In this document: one piece after another, positions 17,426 to 27,982 of the stretch
Layout: the number at the start of each line of letters is the position of its first letter
How positions within the stretch are numbered: position 1 is the stretch's first letter
Origin: Pseudomonas cavernae
GTDB lineage: Bacteria; Pseudomonadota; Gammaproteobacteria; Pseudomonadales; Pseudomonadaceae
Assembly (NCBI RefSeq): GCF_003595175.1
Contig: NZ_CP032419.1
Span: forward strand, 310,001 to 374,000
Reading direction: 5' to 3'
Length of the DNA stretch: 64,000 nucleotides
The notes under the pieces: generated by a model
Seen by the model: only the letters and a program-made list of their open reading frames with translations
The model's database searches: none
Told to the model about the DNA's origin: nothing
Translations under genes and position numbers: made by a program

Positions 17426-19474
17426 ATGAAAAAACTCAATGCAGGCAGTCTATTGGCAGGTATGCGCAGCAGCACGCTGATCGCGGGGCTCTTCATCGTC
17501 CTGATCGTGTCCATCGTGCTGTTGTTCGCCAACTTCGCCTACCTCAACACGCAGTCGAACTACGACAAGGAGTACATCAGCCACTCCGGTGAGCTGCGCG
17601 TACTCTCCCAGCGGATCGCGAAGAACGCCACCGAAGCGGCGGCCGGTAAGGCCGAGGCCTTCGCCTTGCTCAAAGACGCGCGTAACGACTTCGAGAAGCG
17701 CTGGAACATCCTGGTCAGCGGCGATGAGTCCACTGGGTTGCCGTCGGCACCGGCGGCGGTGCAGGCCGAAATGGCCGCCGTGCAGCAGGACTGGGATAGC
17801 CTGCGGAAAAACTCCGACGCCATTCTGGCCAGCGAACAGACCGTGCTGTCCCTGCACCAGGTAGCGGCAACCCTGGCGGAAACCATTCCGCAGCTGCAGG
17901 TCGAGTACGAAGAGGTGGTCGATATCCTCCTCGAAAGCGGCGCGCCGGCCGACCAGGTTTCCGTCGCCCAGCGTCAGTCGCTGCTGGCCGAACGGATTCT
18001 CGGTTCGGTGAACAAGGTGCTGGCCGGTGACGCCGATTCGGTGCAGGCCGCCGACATGTTCGGCCGTGACGCCAGCCTGTTCGGCCGGGTGCTCAAGGCC
18101 ATGGTCGAAGGCAACGCGGCGATGAAGATCACCAAGGTCAGCGACAGCGAAGCGCTGGAGCGGCTGGGCGAGATCTCCGAGCTGTTCGAATTCGTTTCCG
18201 GTTCGGTGGACGAGATTCTCGAGACATCGCCGGAACTGTTCCAGGTGCGGGAATCCGCCAACAACATTTTTACCGGCTCGCAGACCCTGCTGGACAAGGC
18301 CTCCAGCCTCGCCGCCGGCTTCGAGAACCTGGCCGGTGGGCGTCACCTGAACACCCTGGCCGGTTATGTGCTGGGCGCCCTGGCCCTGGCCTCGATCATC
18401 CTTATCGGTCTGGTGATGGTGCAGAGCACCCGTTCGCGCCTGGCGGAAACCGCCGAGAAGAACGAGCGTAACCAGGCGGCGATCCTACGTCTGCTCGACG
18501 AAATCGCCGACCTCGCCGACGGTGACTTGACGGTAGCGGCAACGGTAACCGAAGACTTCACCGGCGCCATCGCCGACTCGATCAACTACTCGATCGACCA
18601 GCTGCGCGACCTGGTGCTGACCATCAACCAGACCGCCGTGCAGGTGGCTGCCGCAGCCCAGGAAACCCAGGCCACGGCGATGCACCTGGCCGAAGCCTCC
18701 GAGCACCAGGCCCAGGAAATTGCCGGCGCCTCCGCGGCGATCAACGAGATGGCGGTGTCGATTGACCAGGTATCGGCTAACGCCTCCGAGTCTTCGGCGG
18801 TAGCGGAACGCTCCGTAGCCATCGCCAACAAGGGCAACGAGGTGGTGCACAACACCATCACCGGCATGGATAACATCCGTGAGCAGATCCAGGACACTTC
18901 GAAGCGGATCAAGCGCCTCGGTGAATCGTCCCAGGAGATCGGTGACATCGTTAGCCTGATCAACGACATTGCCGACCAAACCAACATTCTCGCCCTCAAC
19001 GCCGCGATCCAGGCGTCCATGGCCGGCGACGCCGGCCGCGGCTTCGCCGTGGTAGCGGACGAGGTCCAGCGCCTGGCAGAACGTTCCTCGGCGGCGACCA
19101 AGCAGATCGAGGCGCTGGTCAAGACCATTCAGACCGACACCAACGAAGCGGTGATCTCGATGGAGCAGACCACCTCGGAAGTGGTCCGCGGTGCCCGTCT
19201 GGCGCAGGACGCCGGGGTGGCCCTGGAGGAGATCGAAAAGGTATCCAAGACCCTCGCGGCCTTGATTCAGAACATCTCCAACGCCGCCCGTCAGCAGGCC
19301 TCCTCGGCCGGCCACATTTCCAACACCATGAACGTGATTCAGGAAATCACCTCGCAGACTTCCTCGGGTACCACCGCCACCGCCAAGAGCATCGGTAATC
19401 TGGCCAAGATGGCCAGCGAAATGCGCCGCTCGGTGTCCGGTTTCACCCTGCCAGAAGCCACGGAACCGGCCTGA
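17426..19474 (+). CDS. pilJ: Type IV pilus chemoreceptor PilJ
   Basis: The 682-residue methyl-accepting chemotaxis protein of the Pil-Chp system. TM1 is at about 18-38 ([20 protein letters not shown]). A long periplasmic region (about 39-310) has two PilJ-type sensor repeats, and TM2 is at about 312-332. A HAMP domain follows, then the signalling hairpin with its tip near [21 protein letters not shown]. The tip carries Gln/Ser where many MCPs have Glu/Ala, as is usual for PilJ. The ATG at 17426 yields exactly the length I recall for PAO1 PilJ. The ligand cannot be read from sequence; PilJ has been linked to pilin and surface sensing. Confidence 0.97.
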   Translation: MKKLNAGSLLAGMRSSTLIAGLFIVLIVSIVLLFANFAYLNTQSNYDKEYISHSGELRVLSQRIAKNATEAAAGKAEAFALLKDARNDFEKRWNILVSGDESTGLPSAPAAVQAEMAAVQQDWDSLRKNSDAILASEQTVLSLHQVAATLAETIPQLQVEYEEVVDILLESGAPADQVSVAQRQSLLAERILGSVNKVLAGDADSVQAADMFGRDASLFGRVLKAMVEGNAAMKITKVSDSEALERLGEISELFEFVSGSVDEILETSPELFQVRESANNIFTGSQTLLDKASSLAAGFENLAGGRHLNTLAGYVLGALALASIILIGLVMVQSTRSRLAETAEKNERNQAAILRLLDEIADLADGDLTVAATVTEDFTGAIADSINYSIDQLRDLVLTINQTAVQVAAAAQETQATAMHLAEASEHQAQEIAGASAAINEMAVSIDQVSANASESSAVAERSVAIANKGNEVVHNTITGMDNIREQIQDTSKRIKRLGESSQEIGDIVSLINDIADQTNILALNAAIQASMAGDAGRGFAVVADEVQRLAERSSAATKQIEALVKTIQTDTNEAVISMEQTTSEVVRGARLAQDAGVALEEIEKVSKTLAALIQNISNAARQQASSAGHISNTMNVIQEITSQTSSGTTATAKSIGNLAKMASEMRRSVSGFTLPEATEPA

Positions 19475-19510
19475 GCATAGGGACGCGGTGGCCGCCAAGG
19501 CCGCCGCATA

Positions 19511-20392
19511 ATGGTCATGAGCGAGGGCGAGGGGCACGGCATGCAGCCAAGCGTAGTCTGGGCCTTGAAGCCGCTGGCCGACATGTCGGCGGCGGAGTTC
19601 CATGATTGGCAGACGTTGCTCGAAGAACGCACCGGTGTGGTGATCAGCGAACAGCGCCGAGCCTTCCTGCAGACCAACCTGAGTGCGCGCATGCGCGAGC
19701 TGGGGGTCGACGACTACGCCGATTACTACCGTCGGGTTACCGACGGGCCGCGTGGCGCGCTGGAGTGGTCGACCCTGCTGGATCGCCTGACCGTGCAGGA
19801 AACCCGCTTCTTTCGCCATCGGGCATCTTTCGAACTGCTCGCGGAATATTTGCCCGCACGTTTGGGCGAGCGCCCGCTGGCGTTGTGGAGCGTCGGCTGT
19901 TCCAGTGGCGAAGAGGCTTATTCCCTGGCGATCAGTGCCGCCGAAGTGCTGCGCGCCGCCGACAGCTCGGCGCAGTTCGGGGTCACCGCCACCGACATCA
20001 GTCTCAATGCGCTGAGCAAGGCGCAAGCCGGGCTGTATAGCGCCCGTCGTCTGGAAGCGCTGGACCTGGAGCTGTGTCAGCGTTATTTCCTGCCTCAAGC
20101 CGATGGACGCTTCAAGGTAGTACCGAGTCTGGCGGCGCGGGTGTGCTGCGCCCGGCTCAATGTGCTGGAGCTGGCCAAGGCGCCGCTATCCGGTATGGAT
20201 GTCATCTTCTGTCAGAACTTGCTGATCTATTTCCGCCGCTGGCGCCGCCGCGAGATCCTCAACCGCCTGGCCGAGCGCCTGGCGCCGGGTGGTCTACTGG
20301 TGATCGGGGTCGGGGAAGTGGTCGGTTGGCAACATCCGGACCTAGTGCCGGTGGCCGATGAACGAGTGCTGGCTTTTACCCGGAAGGGGTAA
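19511..20392 (+). CDS. pilK: CheR-type chemoreceptor methyltransferase PilK
   Basis: An S-adenosylmethionine-dependent glutamate methyltransferase expected to methylate PilJ. About 293 residues: an N-terminal helical CheR_N domain (LTVQETRFFRH at about 96-106) and a Rossmann domain with LALWSVGCSSGEEAYSLA (about 119-136). DVIFCQNLLIYFRR near 238 is the conserved catalytic-region motif. The start is uncertain: ATGs at 19511, 19517 and 19541 are in frame and none has a strong ribosome binding site. Confidence 0.95.
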   Translation: MVMSEGEGHGMQPSVVWALKPLADMSAAEFHDWQTLLEERTGVVISEQRRAFLQTNLSARMRELGVDDYADYYRRVTDGPRGALEWSTLLDRLTVQETRFFRHRASFELLAEYLPARLGERPLALWSVGCSSGEEAYSLAISAAEVLRAADSSAQFGVTATDISLNALSKAQAGLYSARRLEALDLELCQRYFLPQADGRFKVVPSLAARVCCARLNVLELAKAPLSGMDVIFCQNLLIYFRRWRRREILNRLAERLAPGGLLVIGVGEVVGWQHPDLVPVADERVLAFTRKG

Positions 20393-20416
20393 CACAAGGT
20401 TATGAGCGGAGTGGCT

Positions 20417-23400
20417 ATGGGTGATCGGCACGATTATGTCGCCCTGGAGTGGGTCAAGGGCGAGATCGCGGAAACGCTGAAGCAGGCACGGCAAGCGCTC
20501 GAGGCGTTCGTCGAGAGCCCGCAGGACTCGACGCGCATGCGCTTCTGCCTGACCTATGTGCATCAGGTCCATGGCACGCTGCAGATGGTCGAGTTCTATG
20601 GTGCGGCTTTGCTGGCCGAGGAAATGGAGCAACTGGCCAAGGCGCTGATGGACGGTCGCGTCGGCAACCAGGGCGAGGCCCTGGAAGTGCTGATGCAGGC
20701 GATTCTGCAATTGCCGGCCTACCTCGAACGGATCCAGACCGCTCGCCGCGACTTGCCGCTGGTGGTGCTGCCGCTGCTGAATGACCTGCGCGCCGCCCGT
20801 GGCGAGAACCTGCTCTCGGAAACCAGTCTGTTTTCGCCGGAGATCGCCAGCCCCCTGCCGCAGCTGTCGCATGAGTCGCTGGCGCAATTGCGCACCGCCG
20901 AACTGCCGGTGCTGCTGCGCAAGCTGCGGCAAATGTTGCAGATGGCGCTGGTCGGGGTGATCCGCAATCACGACCTGGCGACCAACCTGGGCTATATGGC
21001 GCGGGTGTTCGCCCGCCTCGAGCTGCTGTGCAAAGAGGCGCCGCTCGGCCCGCTGTGGCTGATCGCCTCGGGCCTGGTCGAAGGCCTGGCCAACGGCAGC
21101 GTGGTCAATGGCACTTCGGTGCGCACCTTGCTGCGCCAGGTCGATAAAGAGCTCAAGCGCCTGCTCGAACAGGGCGCCGATGGCATCAACCAGGCCGCCC
21201 CGGACGAGCTGATCAAGAACCTGCTGTTCTACGTGGCCAAGGCGCCGGCGCAATCGCCGCGCATCCGTGCCCTCAAGGCACAGTACCGCCTCGACGAGGC
21301 CTTGCTGGATAGCGCCGAGGTCGACGAAGAGCGCGCCCGCCTCGCCGGCCCCGACCGCGATGCCATGCGTTCGGTGGTGACCGCATTGTGCGAAGAGCTG
21401 GTGCGGGTCAAGGACAGCCTCGACCTGTTTGTGCGCAGCGATCGCCAGCGCGTCGCCGAGCTGGATGGCCTGTTGGCGCCGCTCAAGCAGATCGCCGATA
21501 CCCTGGCGGTGCTCGGTTTCGGCCAGCCGCGTAAGGTCATTCTCGATCAGATCGACGTGGTCCATGGTCTGTCCCTCGGCCAGCGCGAGCCGAGCGATGC
21601 GCTGCTGATGGATGTCGCCGGCGCGCTGTTGTATGTCGAGGCGACCCTGGCTGGGATGGTCGGCCCGAGCGACGATGGCGGCCGCGAGGAAAGTCACCTG
21701 CCAACCACCGATGTGGCGCAGATTCACCAGCTGGTGATCAAGGAAGCGCGCACCGGTCTGGAGCAGGCCAAGGACGCGATCATCGAGTTCATCGCCTCGC
21801 AATGGAACCACGAGCACCTGGCCCGGGTACCGGAGCTGCTGACCCAGGTGCGCGGCGGGCTGGCAATGATTCCGCTGAGCCGTGCGGCCGAACTGCTGAA
21901 TGCCTGCACCCGCTATATCCAGGAGCAGCTGCTGGCGCGCAAGGCGGTGCCGAACTGGCACCACCTCGACACCCTCGCCGATGCCATTACCAGCGTCGAG
22001 TATTACCTCGAACGCCTGAGCGAGGACCACGCCAGCCAGGGCGATCTGATCCTCGACGTGGCCGAGGAAAGCCTGGAAAGCCTCGGTTATCCGCTGAAGC
22101 AAAAACCGTCGATTCTCGACCGGGTCGAGCCTGTCGCCCAGCCGGCGCCATTGGCCGATCCGCTGCAGGACATCGAGGTGCTGCAGGACGAGCCGCTGGA
22201 CACCTTCGCCCCCAGCGAGTCGGCGCCAAGCGAAGAGCTGGCGCTCCCGGACCTCGGCGGCGATCTCGACTTTGACCTTGGCGAGCTGCCAGGCGCAATG
22301 GCCCAGGCCAGCGCCGACGAGGCCTTGCCGTTGGCCGAGTTGCAGCCACTCGAGGATGGCTGGCAACTGGTCGACAACGACAGCCTGATCGACTTCAACC
22401 TCGACGCTCGCTCGCAGGCGGAATATGAGGCGCTGACTCTGGCCGCGTTGGACGAGGCGCTGGCCGAGCCTGTCAGCGAGGCAGAAGAGCCGACCGAGCT
22501 GGACTGGGAGTCGGCCGAACCCGAGGCGTTCGATGTTGTTGAACTGGACCTCGTGGACGACACGCTGGCCGGGCTTGAGCCCCTGCCTGAGCTGGAACCG
22601 TTCGAGGTGGGAGCGCCCGCAGCGGACCTCAGCCTGGAGCTGGAAGAGCTGAGCCTGGCCGCGCTCGAGGAGACCCCGCCGGACTGGAGCACGGTCGACC
22701 TGAGCGAGCTGGATCTGCCGGAAGTCGAGCTGCCCAGCGCCCTGCCGACCGTCACGCAGCTGATCGAGCCTGAGAGCAAACCGCTGTCGGTCGCCGAAGT
22801 GATGGCCGCACCGGTGCAGGCCATCAACCCGCCGGCTCAGGACGTACCGCTCAGCCTGCTGCCACCGCCGGCCGACGAAGAAGCGATCGATGACGAGCTG
22901 CGGGAAGTCTTTGTCGAGGAAGTCGACGAGGTGCTGGAAACCCTCGGCGAATACTTGCCACGCTGGCAGGCCGAGCGCGACGACAAGGGTGCGCTGAGCG
23001 AAGTCCGCCGGGCGTTCCACACCCTCAAGGGCAGCGGTCGCATGGTGCGCGCGCTGATCATCGGCGAATTGGCCTGGTCGATCGAGAACCTGCTCAATCG
23101 CGTGCTGGATCGCAGCATTGTGCCGAGTGACGAGGTGCTGCAACTGGTCGGCGCCGTCGCCGAGCTGATGCCGGCGTTGCTTGCCGAGTTTGCCGCCAAG
23201 GCCCAGCGCCAGCGCGACGATGTCGACCAACTGGCCGCCAGCGCCTACGCCCTGGCCAAGGGGCTGAGCCTGGCCAAGGCTGAAGCCGCGGCTGTCCAAC
23301 CGGCCCCCGTCGCCGAGGCTGAGGTGGCGGCTGCCGTGGGCGAGGAAAGCGCGGGCGAAGTGCTCGATCCCCAACTGATCGAGATTTTCCGCAACGAGGC

Positions 23401-26400
23401 GGAAACCCATCTCGACACCCTGGTGGCGTTCCTTGCCGACTGCGCCCAGGAACTGCCGCAGCCGGTGACCGACGACCTGCAGCGCGCCTTGCACACCCTC
23501 AAGGGCAGCGCCTCCATGGCTGGGATTCTGCCGGTGGCGGAAATCGCCACGCCGTTGGAAAAGCTGGTCAAGGAGTTCAAGGCCAACCTGCTGCCCATGG
23601 ACCTGGCCGAAGCCGAACTGCTGCACAGTGCCGAACAATTGTTCCGCCTGGGTCTGGAGCAGCTGGCCAGTCAGCCGCTGGCGCCGATCCTCGGGGCTGC
23701 CGAGCTGCTCGAGCGCGTCCAGCAGCTGCATCACGAGCGGCTGGAGGCCGCCCAGGCGACGCGTCAGGGCGAGTCGAACGAGAGTCGCGATCCGCAGCTG
23801 ATCAGCATCTTCCTCGCCGAAGGCATGGACATCCTGCTGGATGCCGAGGATCTGCTGCGCCGTTGGCGCGAGCACCCCGCCGAGCGCCAGGAGCTGAGCG
23901 CCCTGCTGGAGGAGCTGACCACCCTGGGGCGCGGTGCCGAGATGGCCGAGCTGCCGCAGATCGACGAACTCTGTGAAGCCTTGCTGGACCTCTATGGCAC
24001 CGTCGAAGAGGGTCGCCTGGCGGTCAGCGAGCGCTTCTTCAGCGAGGCCGAGAGTGCCCACGAAGCGCTGATCGGCATGATGGATCAGGTCGCCGCCGGC
24101 TTGCAGGTCAGCGCCCAGCCGGAGCGTGTCGCCGCCTTGCGCGCGCTGCTCGATGAGGCGCTGGATCCGCGCACCCTGGCCCTGCTGTCGATGGATAACG
24201 ACGGTGGCCTGCAGATTACCGAACTGGATAGCGCCACCGCCGAGCTGGAGCTGGCGCAGTGGGCGCTGGACGGGCCGGCGGCCCGCTCGGCCGGCGAAGC
24301 GGGTGGATTGACCTGGGACGAAGCGGCATTCGCGCTCGACGAGCCGGCGCCCACCCGCATCCAGGACCCGCTGGACGAGGAAATGGTGGCGATCTTCCTC
24401 GAAGAGGCGGTGGACATCCTCGACAGCGCCGGCCAGGCCCTGGAGCGCTGGCTCGCCGAACCGGCCAACCATCTGGCCCTGTCCTCGCTGCAGCGCGACC
24501 TGCATACCCTCAAAGGCGGCGCGCGGATGGCCGAGATCCGCCCGATCGGCGACCTGGCCCATGAGCTGGAGTCCCTCTACGAAGGTCTGGTGGATCGCCG
24601 CTACAACTATTCACCGGCGCTGGCCGCCCTGCTGCAGCAGAGTCACGACCGTCTCGCCGTGCTGCTCGAGCAGTTGCAAGGCCAGCGGCCATTGGCCGAG
24701 CCGATGGACCTGGTGCAGGCCATTCGCAGCTTCCGCCAGGGTGGTGCAGCCAGCTTGGCGGCTGCTGCGACGATGCCGCAACCTGATTGCGAAGCCGAAG
24801 CCGAAGCCGAAGCCGAAGCCGAAGCCGAAGCCGAAGCCGAAGCCGAAGCCGAGCCAGCGCTTGAGGCGGAAAGCGAGTCGCCGCTGCCGTCGTTGCCGGT
24901 GGTCGAGGAGACGCCAGCGCTGGCGGTCTTGCTGGCCCAGGATCTGCCCGAAGCCGGTGAGGCGGTGGACTTCGCCGCGGCGCCTGATGACTCGCTGCCA
25001 CTCGAGCAGGAGGGCTGGCCGGAAGCCGAATCTGTAGCCGAGGCCGCTTCTGACGAGCTGGTCGCGCCAAGCTGGACGGAGGGCGAGGCCGTCGCTGCCG
25101 CGCCTGAGCCCGCTGCTGCCGATGAACCGCCATTCGCTACGCCGGCCGGCGTCGCGAGCCCGGCGCCGCTGCAGGACGAGCGCGATCCCGAGCTGGTGGA
25201 GATCTTCCTCGAAGAAGGCTTCGACATCATCGACAGTTCCGGCGCCGCCTTGCAGCGCTGGATGGCCGACAGCGACAACACCCTCGAGGTGGAATCGCTG
25301 CAACGCGACCTGCACACCCTCAAGGGCGGCGCGCGGATGGCCGAGATCCGCGAGATCGGCGATCTCGCCCACGAGCTGGAATTCCTCTACGAAGACCTCG
25401 GCAACGGTCGCCTGCGCGCCAGTGCCAGCCTGTTCGCCCTGCTGCAGCGCTGCCATGACAGCCTGGCCGCCATGCTCGACGCGGTGCGCGGCCAGCGCCC
25501 ACTGGCCGACGGCAACGCGCTGATCGAGGCCATCCGGCATTTCCGCAGCAACCCGGCGGAACAGTTGGGGGTACCGCGCAGTGTCCAGCTGAAGGCGGTC
25601 GAAACGCCGGACGAGGAGGCCGAAGCCGACATCCTCGATATCTTCCTCGAGGAAGGCGACGACCTGCTGGAAGAGATGGAAGCCAGCATCGGCCGCTGGG
25701 AAGAGGCCCGCGAGGATGGCGGCGCCATCGATTACCTGCTGCGCATCCTGCACACCCTCAAGGGCGGGGCGCGGCTGGCTGGGCAGAAACGCCTGGGCGA
25801 CCTGACCCATGATCTCGAGCAGCACCTGACCGAGGCCCAGCAGCAGGGCGCGCCCTGGCCGGAAAGCCTGTTCCTCGATGTGCAGTCCGGCTTCGAGGGC
25901 CTGCAGCGCGAACTGGACGAACTGCGTCAACGCCTGGACGCCAGCTTGCCGGCCGCGGGCGTGAATGCGCCCGCCACCGAGCCGCGGCCTACCGAGGTGG
26001 GTGGGCCGCTGCCGACGACATTGGCGACGCCGATCATCGCCGCCAGCCAAGCGCCGGCCCAGGTCAGCGAGACCAAGGTGTTGCCGTTCGTCCGCCGCGC
26101 CCAGGAGGCGGCCCAGGAAGCCGCCGCCCGCCGTGCCCCGCAGGAGCTGGTCAAAGTGCCGGCGGAGCTGCTCGAGGGCCTGGTCAATCTGGCCGGTGAG
26201 ACGTCGATCTTCCGCGGCCGGGTCGAGCAGCAGGTCAGCGACTTCGGCTTCACCCTCAGCGAGATGGAAGCCACCATCGACCGGGTGCGCGATCAGCTGC
26301 GCCGCCTGGACACCGAGACCCAGGCGCAGATCCTCAGCCGCTACCAGGCCGAGGCCGAGCGCGCCGGTTACGAGGACTTCGACCCGCTGGAGATGGACCG

Positions 26401-27982
26401 TTACTCGCAGCTGCAGCAGCTGTCGCGGGCGCTGTTCGAGTCGTCCTCCGACTTGCTCGACCTGAAGGAAACCCTGGCGGCGCGCAACCGCGACGCCGAA
26501 ACCCTGCTGCTGCAGCAGGCGCGGGTCAATACCGAGCTGCAGGAAGGCCTGATGCGTACCCGCATGGTGCCGTTCGACCGCCTGGTGCCGCGTCTGCGCC
26601 GCATCGTCCGCCAGGTCGCCAGCGAGTTGGGCAAGCAGGTGGAGTTCATCGTCGGCAACGCCGACGGCGAGATGGATCGCACCGTGCTGGAACGCATCGT
26701 TGCGCCGCTCGAACACATGCTGCGCAATGCCGTCGACCACGGTATCGAGCCGGCCGAGGTGCGCCGCGCCGCCGGCAAGTCGGAGCAGGGCAGCATTCGC
26801 CTGAGCCTGGGCCGCGAGGGCGGCGATATCGTGCTGACCCTCAGCGACGACGGCGGCGGCATCAAGCTCGAGGCGGTGCGGCGCAAGGCCATCGAGCGCG
26901 GCCTGATGGATGCCGACTCCGATCTCACCGACTACGAGGTGCTGCAGTTCATCCTCGAGTCCGGCTTCTCCACCGCCGAGAAGGTCACGCAGATTTCCGG
27001 CCGCGGCGTCGGCATGGACGTGGTGCATTCCGAGGTCAAGCAGCTCGGCGGCTCGATGAGCATCGACTCGACGCTGGGCGAAGGCACCCGCTTCCTGATC
27101 CGCCTGCCGTTCACCGTGTCGGTCAACCGTGCGCTGATGGTACTGTCCGGCGAAGACCTGTACGCCATCCCGCTGAACACCATCGAAGGCATCGTGCGGG
27201 TCTCGCCTTACGAGCTGGAGGCTTATTACCAGCCCGATGCCCCGCGCTTCGAGTACGCCGGGCAGAGCTACGAGCTGCGCTACCTCGGCGACCTGCTGAA
27301 CAACGGCCAGCACCCCAAGCTGGTCGGCCAGAGTTTGCCGCTGCCGGTGATCCTGGTGCGCTCCAGCGAACATGCGGTGGCGGTGCAGGTCGACTCCCTC
27401 GCCGGTTCGCGGGAGATCGTGGTGAAGAGTCTCGGCGCGCAGTTCGCCAGCGTGCATGGCATCTCCGGCGCCACCATCCTCGGCGACGGCCGGGTGGTGG
27501 TGATTCTCGATCTGCTGGCGACCATCCGCGTGCTCCACGCACATCTGCTCACCCAGCTGCAACCGCGCACCACCCACCTGCTCGCGCCGAGCGTCGAGGT
27601 GGAGGTCGAGCGGCCGCCGCTGGTGATGGTGGTGGACGACTCGGTCACCGTGCGTAAGGTCACCAGCCGCCTGCTCGAGCGCAACGGCATGAACGTGCTG
27701 ACCGCCAAGGACGGGGTCGACGCCATTACCCAGCTGCAAGAGCACAAGCCCGACATCATGCTGCTGGACATCGAGATGCCGCGCATGGACGGCTTCGAGG
27801 TGGCGGCACTGGTGCGTCACGACGAGCGCCTCAAGGATCTGCCGATCATCATGATCACCTCGCGTACCGGCGAGAAGCACCGCGAGCGGGCGATGAACAT
27901 TGGCGTCAACGAGTACCTGGGCAAGCCGTATCAGGAATCCCTGCTGCTTGAAACCATCGCGCAACTGGTCAAACGCACATGA
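20417..27982 (+). CDS. chpA: ChpA, hybrid CheA-type histidine kinase with eight phosphotransfer modules
   Basis: The central kinase of the Pil-Chp system, 2521 residues. Phosphotransfer-type motifs aligning with LHTLKGGARM carry His at 49, 868, 1026, 1363, 1633 and 1779 and Thr at 476 and 1168. That makes six HPt modules plus two non-His modules, as in the HPt/SPt/TPt layout of PAO1 ChpA. The kinase part follows: dimerisation near 1912, N-box HMLRNAVDHGIEP near 2100, G-boxes LSDDGGGIK near 2143 and GRGVGMDVV near 2195. A CheW domain (about 2231-2391) and a C-terminal receiver (about 2398-2520, LLDIEMPRMDGFEV) end the protein. Acidic Ala/Glu/Pro-rich linkers separate the modules; one holds ten GAAGCC hexamers. 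The ATG at 20417 (MGDRHDYVALEWVKG) was preferred to 20402 for its GGAG and conserved N-terminus. The chpB start overlaps the stop. Confidence 0.97.
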   Translation: MGDRHDYVALEWVKGEIAETLKQARQALEAFVESPQDSTRMRFCLTYVHQVHGTLQMVEFYGAALLAEEMEQLAKALMDGRVGNQGEALEVLMQAILQLPAYLERIQTARRDLPLVVLPLLNDLRAARGENLLSETSLFSPEIASPLPQLSHESLAQLRTAELPVLLRKLRQMLQMALVGVIRNHDLATNLGYMARVFARLELLCKEAPLGPLWLIASGLVEGLANGSVVNGTSVRTLLRQVDKELKRLLEQGADGINQAAPDELIKNLLFYVAKAPAQSPRIRALKAQYRLDEALLDSAEVDEERARLAGPDRDAMRSVVTALCEELVRVKDSLDLFVRSDRQRVAELDGLLAPLKQIADTLAVLGFGQPRKVILDQIDVVHGLSLGQREPSDALLMDVAGALLYVEATLAGMVGPSDDGGREESHLPTTDVAQIHQLVIKEARTGLEQAKDAIIEFIASQWNHEHLARVPELLTQVRGGLAMIPLSRAAELLNACTRYIQEQLLARKAVPNWHHLDTLADAITSVEYYLERLSEDHASQGDLILDVAEESLESLGYPLKQKPSILDRVEPVAQPAPLADPLQDIEVLQDEPLDTFAPSESAPSEELALPDLGGDLDFDLGELPGAMAQASADEALPLAELQPLEDGWQLVDNDSLIDFNLDARSQAEYEALTLAALDEALAEPVSEAEEPTELDWESAEPEAFDVVELDLVDDTLAGLEPLPELEPFEVGAPAADLSLELEELSLAALEETPPDWSTVDLSELDLPEVELPSALPTVTQLIEPESKPLSVAEVMAAPVQAINPPAQDVPLSLLPPPADEEAIDDELREVFVEEVDEVLETLGEYLPRWQAERDDKGALSEVRRAFHTLKGSGRMVRALIIGELAWSIENLLNRVLDRSIVPSDEVLQLVGAVAELMPALLAEFAAKAQRQRDDVDQLAASAYALAKGLSLAKAEAAAVQPAPVAEAEVAAAVGEESAGEVLDPQLIEIFRNEAETHLDTLVAFLADCAQELPQPVTDDLQRALHTLKGSASMAGILPVAEIATPLEKLVKEFKANLLPMDLAEAELLHSAEQLFRLGLEQLASQPLAPILGAAELLERVQQLHHERLEAAQATRQGESNESRDPQLISIFLAEGMDILLDAEDLLRRWREHPAERQELSALLEELTTLGRGAEMAELPQIDELCEALLDLYGTVEEGRLAVSERFFSEAESAHEALIGMMDQVAAGLQVSAQPERVAALRALLDEALDPRTLALLSMDNDGGLQITELDSATAELELAQWALDGPAARSAGEAGGLTWDEAAFALDEPAPTRIQDPLDEEMVAIFLEEAVDILDSAGQALERWLAEPANHLALSSLQRDLHTLKGGARMAEIRPIGDLAHELESLYEGLVDRRYNYSPALAALLQQSHDRLAVLLEQLQGQRPLAEPMDLVQAIRSFRQGGAASLAAAATMPQPDCEAEAEAEAEAEAEAEAEAEAEPALEAESESPLPSLPVVEETPALAVLLAQDLPEAGEAVDFAAAPDDSLPLEQEGWPEAESVAEAASDELVAPSWTEGEAVAAAPEPAAADEPPFATPAGVASPAPLQDERDPELVEIFLEEGFDIIDSSGAALQRWMADSDNTLEVESLQRDLHTLKGGARMAEIREIGDLAHELEFLYEDLGNGRLRASASLFALLQRCHDSLAAMLDAVRGQRPLADGNALIEAIRHFRSNPAEQLGVPRSVQLKAVETPDEEAEADILDIFLEEGDDLLEEMEASIGRWEEAREDGGAIDYLLRILHTLKGGARLAGQKRLGDLTHDLEQHLTEAQQQGAPWPESLFLDVQSGFEGLQRELDELRQRLDASLPAAGVNAPATEPRPTEVGGPLPTTLATPIIAASQAPAQVSETKVLPFVRRAQEAAQEAAARRAPQELVKVPAELLEGLVNLAGETSIFRGRVEQQVSDFGFTLSEMEATIDRVRDQLRRLDTETQAQILSRYQAEAERAGYEDFDPLEMDRYSQLQQLSRALFESSSDLLDLKETLAARNRDAETLLLQQARVNTELQEGLMRTRMVPFDRLVPRLRRIVRQVASELGKQVEFIVGNADGEMDRTVLERIVAPLEHMLRNAVDHGIEPAEVRRAAGKSEQGSIRLSLGREGGDIVLTLSDDGGGIKLEAVRRKAIERGLMDADSDLTDYEVLQFILESGFSTAEKVTQISGRGVGMDVVHSEVKQLGGSMSIDSTLGEGTRFLIRLPFTVSVNRALMVLSGEDLYAIPLNTIEGIVRVSPYELEAYYQPDAPRFEYAGQSYELRYLGDLLNNGQHPKLVGQSLPLPVILVRSSEHAVAVQVDSLAGSREIVVKSLGAQFASVHGISGATILGDGRVVVILDLLATIRVLHAHLLTQLQPRTTHLLAPSVEVEVERPPLVMVVDDSVTVRKVTSRLLERNGMNVLTAKDGVDAITQLQEHKPDIMLLDIEMPRMDGFEVAALVRHDERLKDLPIIMITSRTGEKHRERAMNIGVNEYLGKPYQESLLLETIAQLVKRT
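24791..24850 (+). repeat. GAAGCC hexanucleotide microsatellite inside chpA
   Basis: Ten perfect tandem copies of GAAGCC encode an alternating Glu-Ala run in the linker between two HPt modules of ChpA (the His1363 and His1633 modules). Gains or losses of units keep the reading frame, so linker length could vary between cells or strains without inactivating the gene. Confidence 0.95.

Noticed and set aside
20342..24562. A 1406-codon open frame antisense to chpA, and another of 1117 codons at 24611-27964
   Set aside because: Both are mirror frames of a long high-GC gene with strong codon bias. The translated product is rich in Gln, Leu, Arg and Ala with no domain, and chpA on the other strand is clearly genuine.
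24790..24852. The tandem hexamers as a CRISPR-like array
   Set aside because: There are no spacers; it is a simple in-frame microsatellite inside a coding sequence.
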